From the NCBI GenBank assembly GCA_024687125.1, contig JAILFA010000152.1, positions 1 through 33,108 of the forward strand: DNA of 33,108 bases, given 5' to 3'. Every line of letters begins with the position of its first letter. The stretch's first letter is position 1. The DNA comes from Lachnospiraceae bacterium (lineage in GTDB: Bacteria; Bacillota; Clostridia; Lachnospirales; Lachnospiraceae). Under the pieces are notes generated by a model. That model had not been told where the DNA came from. It made no database searches and saw only the letters and a list, made by a program, of their open reading frames with translations. Of the stretch, positions 1 to 6,843 are shown piece after piece. A program made the translations under genes and the position numbers.

Positions 1-467
1 AGTTTGCCGATGCCGGAGTTGATATCGATGGTCTGGCCGTCCGTTGAATTCCATCCCTGGACAAAGTAACCGGTGGACTGCATCGCAAGGTTGCCCGCGC
101 CGTCGACATAGAACGTGCCGTCACGGGTATAGAGCTGTTCGGTACCGTTGTTGACTACGAAGAACGCGCTTCCGGAGATCATGATGTCAAACGGGTTGTT
201 CGTCGTCTGGGAGGCGCCCTGCTGATCGATCGCGGTGGAGATCGCAGAGGTCTGAACACCGAGACCGATCTGCCTTGCGTTCACACCGCCGGTACGCTCC
301 GAAGCACCGGACGCATTCTGTGTGGTCTGATACATGATATCCGAAAAGGTCATGCTCTGGGACTTGTAGGCAGTAGTATTGACGTTTGCGATGTTGTTAC
401 CGATGACATCCATACGGGTCTGGTGAGTCTTGAGTCCGGCGACGCCGGAGAACAGTGAACGCATCAT
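1..467 (-). CDS. flgE: Flagellar hook protein FlgE, N-terminal part (gene runs off the left edge)
   Basis: This is the first 155 codons of the flagellar hook subunit, which polymerises outside the cell into the universal joint between rod and filament. The N-terminus reads MMRSLFSGVAGLKTHQTRMD, followed by the rod/hook signature NNIANVNTTAYKS at about residues 24-36. That motif is the D0 coiled-coil segment shared by FlgB, FlgC, FlgE, FlgF and FlgG. The first ATG of an ATG-ATG pair is chosen because a GGAGG lies 10 bases upstream; starting at the second ATG (464) would remove one residue. The C-terminal part and stop codon lie outside the window. It follows flgD by 57 bases, which fits the hook-cap/hook order of Firmicutes motility operons. 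FlgG shares the N-terminal motif, but position after fliK and flgD favours FlgE. Confidence 0.88.
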   Translation of the reverse strand, partial: MMRSLFSGVAGLKTHQTRMDVIGNNIANVNTTAYKSQSMTFSDIMYQTTQNASGASERTGGVNARQIGLGVQTSAISTAIDQQGASQTTNNPFDIMISGSAFFVVNNGTEQLYTRDGTFYVDGAGNLAMQSTGYFVQGWNSTDGQTIDINSGIGK

Positions 468-524
468 AAGGCAGTTTCCTCCGTTTCTCTATGTGATCGA
501 TGGCTGGTTTCGTTTGCTTTCCGG

Positions 525-1376
525 TTACTCGTCATCCTTGGGAGTGACCACGCCGCTTGCTGCGGCATTCTCCGCGGCCTTCACATCATCTGCCGCCGCA
601 TCCTGTGTTTCGGCTGTCTCCTGTGCTGCCGTTTCAACTGCTGTCCCTTCTTCCGCGGCGGTCACCGTCTCAGCGGCTGTCTCCGCCGCAGCCGCGATCT
701 CCTCTGCCGTTTCAGATTCCTCCAGATTCTTCTGGTTTTCAGCTTCCAGCGCGAGGAGCTCATCGATCCTGTTTTTATACTGTCTGATCGCCGTCACATA
801 GGCCGGATCGATCATCGCCCTGGTCTCGTCGGACATGGCGTCATAGGTGGAATAAAGAGTGTTTACGGCGCTTGCCTTGTCCGTTCCGATCTCATTGATG
901 TTCGGAAGCTTGTCAACCTCCTCACCCCAGGCCTCGATCAGTCGCTTCGCGTCACTGTAATCGTCACTCATCACCTCGGAGACATCCCCCGCTGAGAAGG
1001 TGCGTCCCGCGACCTCGATATACGCTTTGTTGTTGCTGTAATAAACCTTGTCGACCTGGCCTTCGAGCGGGCTTGTGAGCATATTGTCCTCTGTCGGATT
1101 GATGACGACCACCTTGCCGACCAGTTCGGATGCTCTTGAAAGCTCCAGAGACTTCGACATGTTCTGCATCTGCTCGAGTTCGGAGAATGTCGCGTACTGG
1201 GAGATATACTCCGTGTTGGAGGTGGGCTCCATCGGATCCTGATACTTCATCTGGGCCACGAGCAGGTTCATGAACTGATCCTTGTCAACGGTAGAAGAAC
1301 TGCTCTTCTGATCCTTGCTCATCGCGGATTCCAGATTTGTGATCTGTCCGTCTTTTATTACTGCGCCGACTGCCAT
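525..1376 (-). CDS. flgD: Flagellar hook-capping scaffold protein FlgD with an unusual acidic tail
   Basis: FlgD caps the growing hook and guides addition of FlgE subunits. The conserved FlgD N-terminal segment is clear at about residues 30-75, including QFMNLLVAQMKYQDPMEP and QYATFSELEQM. A region resembling the start of the usual beta domain (SELVGKVVVINP, then VYYSNNKAYIEV) spans about 83-125. From about residue 210 to 275 the protein turns into a low-complexity Ala/Glu/Thr-rich acidic tail, ending near VVTPKDDE. I cannot recognise a complete C-terminal Ig-like plus tudor-like pair as in enterobacterial FlgD. The gene sits between fliK (66-base gap) and flgE (57-base gap) and is translated with them. 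The start ATG at 1376 has AAAGGA shortly upstream. Identity is secure from the N-terminus and context; the role of the tail is unknown. Confidence 0.9.
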   Translation of the reverse strand: MAVGAVIKDGQITNLESAMSKDQKSSSSTVDKDQFMNLLVAQMKYQDPMEPTSNTEYISQYATFSELEQMQNMSKSLELSRASELVGKVVVINPTEDNMLTSPLEGQVDKVYYSNNKAYIEVAGRTFSAGDVSEVMSDDYSDAKRLIEAWGEEVDKLPNINEIGTDKASAVNTLYSTYDAMSDETRAMIDPAYVTAIRQYKNRIDELLALEAENQKNLEESETAEEIAAAAETAAETVTAAEEGTAVETAAQETAETQDAAADDVKAAENAAASGVVTPKDDE

Positions 1377-1408
1377 GACTGTCCTTTCCGAAAACTCCGT
1401 TCTCTGTT

Positions 1409-1438
1409 GTGCTGCGATCTCCGATCGCGGTGCTTTTT
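1409..1438 (+). terminator. Plus-strand hairpin with T-run in the fliK-flgD gap
   Basis: On the plus strand, arms 1409-1419 and 1423-1433 pair over 11 base pairs (eight Watson-Crick, three G-T wobbles) around a 3-base loop. TTTTT (1434-1438) follows immediately. This has the shape of an intrinsic terminator for antisense transcription. In minus-strand RNA the three wobbles become A-C mismatches and only the GCGATC/GATCGC core plus isolated pairs remain. There is no plus-strand gene for it to end. It could equally act as an mRNA stability or processing element between fliK and flgD. Confidence 0.4.
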
Positions 1439-1442
1439 ATGA

Positions 1443-2963
1443 TCAGGCCGTATAGTCTACCGTATTCCCGTTTGCCGCCATCATTTCCGCGGCGATCCGC
1501 TCTTCTTCGGCCAGTTCTTCCTCGGGATCGAGTTCATCAAGATTGATCCGTCTGGTACCCCTGGGGCCTGCGGCCCGGATCTGCTCATCTCTCTGCTGAT
1601 CTGCCTGCTGGCCGGTCTGCTGCTGAAGATTGCTCTCAAAGCCGTGGCTTGCGATCGTGATCTCAACTGCTTCGATCCTGACCCCCTGCGCATCCAGCCT
1701 CTGCTGGAGCTGCGAAACCTGCGATTCGATCGCCTGCCGCACGGTCTCATTTTCTACCGTAAACTGTGCGACCATTCTGCCCGTTGCATCCTGTGTAACT
1801 GTGAGCTGCACATTACCGAGGCTGGCGGGATGCAGTGTAAGCTCCATACTGGTGACATCCGCTCCGAAGTTCACACGGATCTGCTCTGTGATCTGCCTGA
1901 CGATCTCCACCATCTGCTGTGTGTTTGTCGCGGTCGTCTGCTGTACAGCGGTGTCGGCAAAGCTGACCTGCTCATCGGTCATACGGCTTGCGATCTGTCC
2001 GATCACATCATCCGCCATCGTATCCTCTGTATCGCTCAGCTGGGCTTTCTGTCCGCGGCTGTGTCTGCCGCTTTCTTCGTGCTCCTGACCGTTATTCTCG
2101 GCCTCGCCTGTCACCTGTGTTCTTGTAAGGGCTCCGTCCTCAACGGTCACCTGAACACTTACCACGTTGCCGTCCGCGTCAGTATCGCTCATCTGTACCC
2201 TGGCCGGCGTATTCTTTGCAGATTCTGCTTCGGCCATATCCGCCTCAGCCAATGCCGCTTCGGCCGATTCCGCTCCGCCGTTCTGAACAGCGATCTCAAA
2301 CTGTCTGGCAAACTCGGGGACATCCTCCGGGGTGATCCCGATCTCTTCACTCAGCTCCTCTGCCATCTGTGTGAGGTCTTTGAGAACCTGATAGAGATCC
2401 GCGTCTGTCACCAGCGCCATCGGATCATTTTCTCCTGAGAGCTCCGTGAGAAGTGCTGTAAGATTCGCCGGATCCAGAAGCTCGATGGCCGTGATCCCCA
2501 GTACCTCCATGGCAGCGGCGACATCCTCTTCATCGATATCGAGCTTTTCCGCCACTTCAGACATTAATTTACGCCCGGCGTCATCGGCTGCTTCCAGGGG
2601 ATCCTTCCCCTTCTTCGCATTGTCATCCGTGACCCGAGCGTTTGTTTTGTCTTCCTGACCGATATTGTTTTGTCTGTCTGTCCTGTGGTTGTCTGCTGCA
2701 CTTTTTGCGGGATCCTGTTTCTGTGTGCTTCCGATCCGCAGCTGGCTGATGTCATCCGCCCCGTTAGAGGATGCGGCTTTGATGTTCTGCGGCATCTGCA
2801 GATCTCCTCTGCTCATCCGGGCTGTTTCCAGAATGCCTGCCGCCCTCTCCATCAGATCTCCGAAAGCACCGAGATCTCCGTCATTCCTGCCGTTCTGCTG
2901 TACTCCCCTGACCTGCTGCAGAGCGGCAAATGCATCGAACCCCTGTATCTTCGTTTCTGCCAT
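1443..2963 (-). CDS. fliK: Flagellar hook-length control protein FliK
   Basis: FliK is the secreted molecular ruler that sets hook length and switches export specificity from hook to filament subunits. The protein is 506 residues from the ATG at 2963, which has AAAGGA seven bases upstream; an in-frame TTG five codons earlier overlaps that Shine-Dalgarno and is less likely. The long middle is low-complexity and rich in Ala, Glu, Asp and Gln, as expected for the extended ruler. The conserved C-terminal switch domain is at about residues 351-438 and carries MELTLHPASLGNVQLTV, the LxPxxLGxVxL pattern of the family. A charged tail of about 65 residues follows. It lies between the YlxF-like gene and flgD. 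A sigma-28-type promoter match sits about 40-70 bases upstream, so transcription may start separately here. Confidence 0.9.
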   Translation of the reverse strand: MAETKIQGFDAFAALQQVRGVQQNGRNDGDLGAFGDLMERAAGILETARMSRGDLQMPQNIKAASSNGADDISQLRIGSTQKQDPAKSAADNHRTDRQNNIGQEDKTNARVTDDNAKKGKDPLEAADDAGRKLMSEVAEKLDIDEEDVAAAMEVLGITAIELLDPANLTALLTELSGENDPMALVTDADLYQVLKDLTQMAEELSEEIGITPEDVPEFARQFEIAVQNGGAESAEAALAEADMAEAESAKNTPARVQMSDTDADGNVVSVQVTVEDGALTRTQVTGEAENNGQEHEESGRHSRGQKAQLSDTEDTMADDVIGQIASRMTDEQVSFADTAVQQTTATNTQQMVEIVRQITEQIRVNFGADVTSMELTLHPASLGNVQLTVTQDATGRMVAQFTVENETVRQAIESQVSQLQQRLDAQGVRIEAVEITIASHGFESNLQQQTGQQADQQRDEQIRAAGPRGTRRINLDELDPEEELAEEERIAAEMMAANGNTVDYTA

Positions 2964-3004
2964 TTGAATTCCTTTCAATGTGCTGCATTACTTTGCTATA
3001 CAGT

Positions 3005-3031
3005 ATATCGACGTTGTCTGAGAAAACTTTA
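3005..3031 (-). promoter_or_regulatory. Sigma-28 (SigD/FliA)-type promoter upstream of fliK
   Basis: Read on the minus strand, the sequence is TAAAGTTT, 11 bases, GTCGATAT. TAAAGTTT is a complete match to the FliA -35 consensus. The -10 differs from the SigD consensus GCCGATAT at one base, and TAAA to -10 spacing is the usual 15. Transcription would begin near 2998, about 35 bases before the fliK start. The site lies in a 112-base gap inside an otherwise dense operon, which supports a real regulatory role. It is a sequence match only. Confidence 0.65.
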
Positions 3032-3075
3032 GCCTGCAGCCTCATGTTTTTCATGATGCGGTAAATCTTCCCTGA

Positions 3076-4125
3076 TCACTCATTGACCCCCGGCAGTGTA
3101 TCCGGTTCGAGCAGCTGGGTCAGAACACCTGCCACTTCGGCATCCATGGCGTTCATGATCTTACCGCGGTCGTCGCTGCTCATCTGATACAGGATCCTTG
3201 CGGCCAGTTCGGCATCTCCCTTGTTATTGACCAGATCCTCAAACACGCCGGCAGCTTTTTTCGGCTTCATGGAAGCATACGCAGCGGCATACTTGCGCAC
3301 TTCTTCCGTATCCATCCGCGTCCTCAGCGCTTCCTGATAAAGCTGCGCCGCAAGCTCGGGATTGATCCCTTCATAATACTTGATATACTCCTCGATCCCG
3401 GGACCGTTTTCGGCGTAGATCACCTGTTCATAGAAATCCGCCTTGACGCGTTCAAATTCAGCCTGCTCCTGTTCAAACGGCTGGAGCCGCTGAAGCTCGG
3501 CCTGCTGCTGAGCGATCGTCTGCGCATAATCATTGTTCCTCTGCTGCGCCTGCGCCAGCTCCGCCTCAAGCTGTTGTATATAGGCGTTGGAATCCGAATC
3601 GCCGCTGATCGACGGATTGGTCGGCAGGACGGTACTCTGCTGTGTCTGATCCTGTACAGGTGTCGTCTGCGTGCCGGTCGTTCCGGTCCCGGGTATGATG
3701 ATATCTCCCTGAGCCCCCTGCTGCGTTGCGGCCGTATTCGACGCGGCCGGCTGTCCGGGGACCTGTTCTTCATCCTGCGGGATCGAGCCCTCAGGAAGGA
3801 TCTTATTGATCACCGGAACCCTGCCTAATACCGGCGCGAGCACCTGAGAACCAAGACCGCCGATATCCAGCCGGATCAAAAGCGCCATGATCGCCAGCCA
3901 CATAAAGACGATCAGAAGCGTTATGACAAACGTCGCGAATCCGCTCCCGACATCCTCAGCGTCGAGATCCGCCTCGCGGTTCCTGATCTCTTTACGCTTG
4001 GCTTTCTGCTCCTTGGCGTACTGTTTCTCTTCCGCCTTAAGCTTTTTTCTTTCTTCTTTTAACCGTGCACGCTGCTGCTTTTCGTCCAGCACACCGTCCA
4101 CATTGCTGTTTCCTGCCGTAGCCAT
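3076..4125 (-). CDS. YlxF/MotE-like flagellar operon protein with MgtE-N-like domain
   Basis: This 349-residue membrane protein sits between fliJ and fliK, the position of ylxF in Bacillus. It starts with a strongly basic/acidic helix (about residues 14-52). One transmembrane segment follows at about 63-86 (VITLLIVFMWLAIMALL), then a Pro/Gln/Thr/Gly-rich linker (about 110-180) and a Gln/Glu-rich coiled coil (about 182-235). The C-terminal domain (about 240-349) resembles the MgtE N-terminal/FliG-like helical repeat, with AAAYASMKPKKAAGVFEDL and ILYQMSSDDRGKIMNAMDA. MotE-type proteins with this layout chaperone stator or export components in other bacteria. A comparable role here is inference from architecture and synteny. 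AGAGGA lies about 10 bases before the ATG. The cytoplasmic N-terminus with an outside MgtE-like domain is the predicted topology. Confidence 0.75.
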   Translation of the reverse strand: MATAGNSNVDGVLDEKQQRARLKEERKKLKAEEKQYAKEQKAKRKEIRNREADLDAEDVGSGFATFVITLLIVFMWLAIMALLIRLDIGGLGSQVLAPVLGRVPVINKILPEGSIPQDEEQVPGQPAASNTAATQQGAQGDIIIPGTGTTGTQTTPVQDQTQQSTVLPTNPSISGDSDSNAYIQQLEAELAQAQQRNNDYAQTIAQQQAELQRLQPFEQEQAEFERVKADFYEQVIYAENGPGIEEYIKYYEGINPELAAQLYQEALRTRMDTEEVRKYAAAYASMKPKKAAGVFEDLVNNKGDAELAARILYQMSSDDRGKIMNAMDAEVAGVLTQLLEPDTLPGVNE

Positions 4126-4147
4126 CTCCGCAGATCCTCTTTATTCC

Positions 4148-4591
4148 TTATGAGCGCTGTCCGTAGACAAAGCTGGAACGCTCATCGTTGATCTTGGCTT
4201 CTTCCGCCCTCTCCTCGGCCAGAAAGCGCTCATAAGCCTTTTCCCTGAGCCGTTCGTGTATCTTTCTCTCCTGTATGCAGACCGTCAGCCGCTGTCTTTC
4301 GAGCTCCAGGTTCTTTTCCGCCCTCGCGACGCTGGCGCGCTGACTTGCGATCAGCGTATCCATGACCTCGACCGCCCCCTGGTTTTCCTTGAGATCCATA
4401 ACCGAGATCGCTTCCAGACGCATACGTCTGCCGTCCTCAAAATATCCCTGTCGTCTCTCGATCAGCTCGGCCAGCTTGTCCTGCTCCTCATTCAGCCTTG
4501 CCTGCGCAAGACCAAAAGCAGTCTTCTGCTGCTCTTCCTCTTTCAGTTTGATGTTCAGGATGTTCTGCATCCGATAACGGAAGCGCGCCAT
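4148..4591 (-). CDS. fliJ: Flagellar export chaperone FliJ
   Basis: FliJ is the small coiled-coil stalk of the flagellar type III export ATPase; it inserts into the FliI hexamer and helps recycle export chaperones. The 147-residue product begins with the typical FRYRMQNILNIK segment. It is then almost entirely charged heptad-like helix, with long Glu/Arg/Gln stretches and little sign of other folds. Length matches the family norm of about 140-150. The start lies three bases after the fliI stop codon, so translation is probably coupled to the ATPase. Sequence conservation in FliJ is low, so the assignment rests on the N-terminus, the coiled-coil composition and the position directly after fliI. 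Confidence 0.85.
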   Translation of the reverse strand: MARFRYRMQNILNIKLKEEEQQKTAFGLAQARLNEEQDKLAELIERRQGYFEDGRRMRLEAISVMDLKENQGAVEVMDTLIASQRASVARAEKNLELERQRLTVCIQERKIHERLREKAYERFLAEERAEEAKINDERSSFVYGQRS

Positions 4592-4594
4592 CTA

Positions 4595-5947
4595 TCAGTC
4601 CTCGAAGATCTCCTCGAGCATACGGACCTCTTCGTCAAATTCGAATCTTTCGTCCGTAGCCTGCATGAGGAACTCATTTACCCGGTCAATCTTGGATATA
4701 GCGTAATCTATGCTCGGATTGGCACCGCTTTTATAGGCACCGATATTGATCAGATCCTCCGCGTTGTTGTATGTCGCGAGTACATTTTTAAGCTTGCCGC
4801 TCGCCTTTTTGTGTTCCGCCGAGGCGATCGAGCTCATACATCTCGAAATGCTTGCCAATACATCGATCGCAGGATAATGGTTCTTTGCGACCAGGTTCCG
4901 GTTCAGGAAAATGTGGCCGTCCAGGATCCCTCGTGCCGTATCCGTGATCGGTTCATTGAAATCATCGCCGTCAACCAGCACGGCATAAAGGCCCGTGATG
5001 GAACCCCGCTGCGATCTGCCGGCACGTTCAAGGAGCTTGGGCATCTCCGCGTACACACTCGGCGGATATCCGCGGGATACGGGAGGCTCTCCGTTGGCGA
5101 GGCCGATCTCACGCTGAGCCATGGAAAACCGCGTAAGATTGTCCATCATGAGCAGGACATCCTTGCCCTTATCCCGGAAATACTCGGCGATCGCGGTAGC
5201 CGTCTTGGCTGCTTTCATGCGTTCCAGAGCCGGTTTATCCGAGGTCGCGATCACAACAACCGAACGCTTCATCCCCTCCGGTCCCAGATCCCGTTCAATG
5301 AATTCACGGACTTCACGGCCTCGTTCACCGATCAGTGCCACTACGTTGATATCCGCGTTGGTATTGCGGGCGAACATTCCCAAGAGCGTCGATTTGCCGA
5401 CACCGGACCCCGCAAAGATGCCGATACGCTGTCCCTTGCCGATCGTCAGCAGACCGTCGACCGCTTTTACACCGAGTGTCAGAACCTCCGAGATCGGATC
5501 CCGGGTCATCGCGTCCGGGGGAAGAGATTCCACCGACCTGGGGATCCCGCCCGGAATAGGTTCGCCCGGATGATCGGAGGAGGAATCCAGCCTCCCGAAC
5601 CCGTCCAGCGTCTTCCCGATCAGGTCATCACTGACATATACCTGCAGAGCTTCATCCGTATTCTCTACGATCGATCCCTCTCCGATACCGTAGGTATTCT
5701 CATAAGGCATCAGCAGCACACGGCCGTTTTTAAAGCCGACGACCTCGGAGAGCGACGGCTCCCCGGACATACCGCCCTCGCCGTCCTTGTCCTTGGGATA
5801 GATCCTGCAGATATCGCCCATCCTTGCTTTGGGACCTGCGGATTCGATCGTAAGCCCGACGACATTGACGACCTTACCGCGCATTTTGTGGTAAACACCC
5901 GTCTCTGCCTTCTGATATTTGGAATAATCGATCACGGGAATATCCAT
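4595..5947 (-). CDS. fliI: Flagellum-specific export ATPase FliI
   Basis: FliI is the cytoplasmic F1-beta-like hexameric ATPase that powers unfolding and entry of export substrates into the flagellar type III gate. The 450-residue protein has Walker A at about residues 180-187 (GSGVGKST), Walker B in DVLLMMDNLTRF, and the family segment GEPPVSRGYPPSVYAEMPKLLERAGR. The N-terminal beta-barrel (KVVNVVGLTIESAGP) is also present, so all domains are complete. The gene follows fliH by 20 bases and is followed by fliJ after 3. No convincing Shine-Dalgarno precedes the ATG. Instead TATAAT with an upstream TG stands six bases before it, so the gene might be read by coupling to fliH or from a short or leaderless transcript. 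The next internal ATG is at codon 22, inside the conserved barrel, so the annotated start is preferred. Confidence 0.96.
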   Translation of the reverse strand: MDIPVIDYSKYQKAETGVYHKMRGKVVNVVGLTIESAGPKARMGDICRIYPKDKDGEGGMSGEPSLSEVVGFKNGRVLLMPYENTYGIGEGSIVENTDEALQVYVSDDLIGKTLDGFGRLDSSSDHPGEPIPGGIPRSVESLPPDAMTRDPISEVLTLGVKAVDGLLTIGKGQRIGIFAGSGVGKSTLLGMFARNTNADINVVALIGERGREVREFIERDLGPEGMKRSVVVIATSDKPALERMKAAKTATAIAEYFRDKGKDVLLMMDNLTRFSMAQREIGLANGEPPVSRGYPPSVYAEMPKLLERAGRSQRGSITGLYAVLVDGDDFNEPITDTARGILDGHIFLNRNLVAKNHYPAIDVLASISRCMSSIASAEHKKASGKLKNVLATYNNAEDLINIGAYKSGANPSIDYAISKIDRVNEFLMQATDERFEFDEEVRMLEEIFED

Positions 5948-5967
5948 GGGGTTATTATACCATAAAC

Positions 5968-6843
5968 CTAGGCACTGACATTACCCGACCAGGATAACAG
6001 TTTCAGTTTCTTTCTGAGTTCGGAAAGTTCCGTTCCGAGACTGCAGTCAAAGACACCGCCGTCGGTCTCCAGCATGCATTCACCGCTTTTGAGGAACGTA
6101 TCCTCGATCACTTCCAGATGACAGTTCGCTCCCGGGATCATGCTTTCCAGCTCCTCACGGCTGTCCAGGAGCAGTTCGTAATCCTCGGATGAAACGTGAA
6201 CAAGAAACTCTCCGGTCGGTTCTGTCCGGGAAAGCGTCTGCGAGAGCAGATGAAGAATGATCCCCTTGTCATCCTGGAAACGTACGGAAAAAACATGCTC
6301 GTAGATCCGCGTCAGAGCATCCACCATTTCCGGCTCCACGGATTCTACGAGCTTGCGGTATTCTTCTTCGAGATCCTTCTGCTGCTGGCGATACTGCGCT
6401 TCGGCAACAGCAGCAACATTCATGCCTTCCTGATAACCCTGCTGGTATCCCTCGTCATGTCCCTGCTGAGCCGCGTTCTGACGGATCTCTTCAGCCTGCT
6501 GCTGCGCGTCCGCGATGATCTGCTCGGCTTCCTCCTGCATCCTTGCAAGCTGCTCATCCGCCTGTGCCAGTTCCTCCCCGGATAAAGTACCTGCCTCTCC
6601 GTCATTGAATCCGATCATATCCTGATCCGCGGTCAGGCGGTCAAGCTGATCGGTATTTAGACCTTCAAAGCCATCCTCGCTTTCTTCGCTCTTTGCAAGG
6701 CTCTGATAGCGCAACTGGCGGAGTTCTTCTTTTTGACGCTTTTCTTCCAGACGTTTCTCGAACAGCTCATTGGAATCGATGATGTGCTTTTCATCCTCTT
6801 CTCCGACGCTCTTGACGAAAACGCTTTTGATCAGATTAGACAA
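5968..6843 (-). CDS. fliH: Flagellar assembly protein FliH (export ATPase regulator)
   Basis: FliH dimers bind FliI, hold it inactive and dock it to the C-ring and export gate. The 291-residue product has a charged N-terminal half of Glu/Gln-rich coil (about residues 25-180). It includes the glycine-spaced helix GHDEGYQQGYQEG that marks FliH, and an ordered C-terminal half that ends in KKLKLLSWSGN. The start is TTG rather than ATG and overlaps the last 8 bases of fliG. It is chosen because GGAGGTGAT, a near-perfect Shine-Dalgarno, lies 10 bases upstream; the ATG next to it opens a frame that stops after two codons. This arrangement makes coupling to fliG translation likely. FliH is poorly conserved, but position between fliG and fliI leaves little doubt. 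Confidence 0.9.
   Translation of the reverse strand: MSNLIKSVFVKSVGEEDEKHIIDSNELFEKRLEEKRQKEELRQLRYQSLAKSEESEDGFEGLNTDQLDRLTADQDMIGFNDGEAGTLSGEELAQADEQLARMQEEAEQIIADAQQQAEEIRQNAAQQGHDEGYQQGYQEGMNVAAVAEAQYRQQQKDLEEEYRKLVESVEPEMVDALTRIYEHVFSVRFQDDKGIILHLLSQTLSRTEPTGEFLVHVSSEDYELLLDSREELESMIPGANCHLEVIEDTFLKSGECMLETDGGVFDCSLGTELSELRKKLKLLSWSGNVSA

Noticed and set aside
4256-5965. Plus-strand open frame of 569 codons opposite fliI and fliJ
   Set aside because: It is the antisense shadow of conserved fliI/fliJ codons, with no ribosome binding site and no recognisable protein motif; fliI is unmistakable on the other strand.
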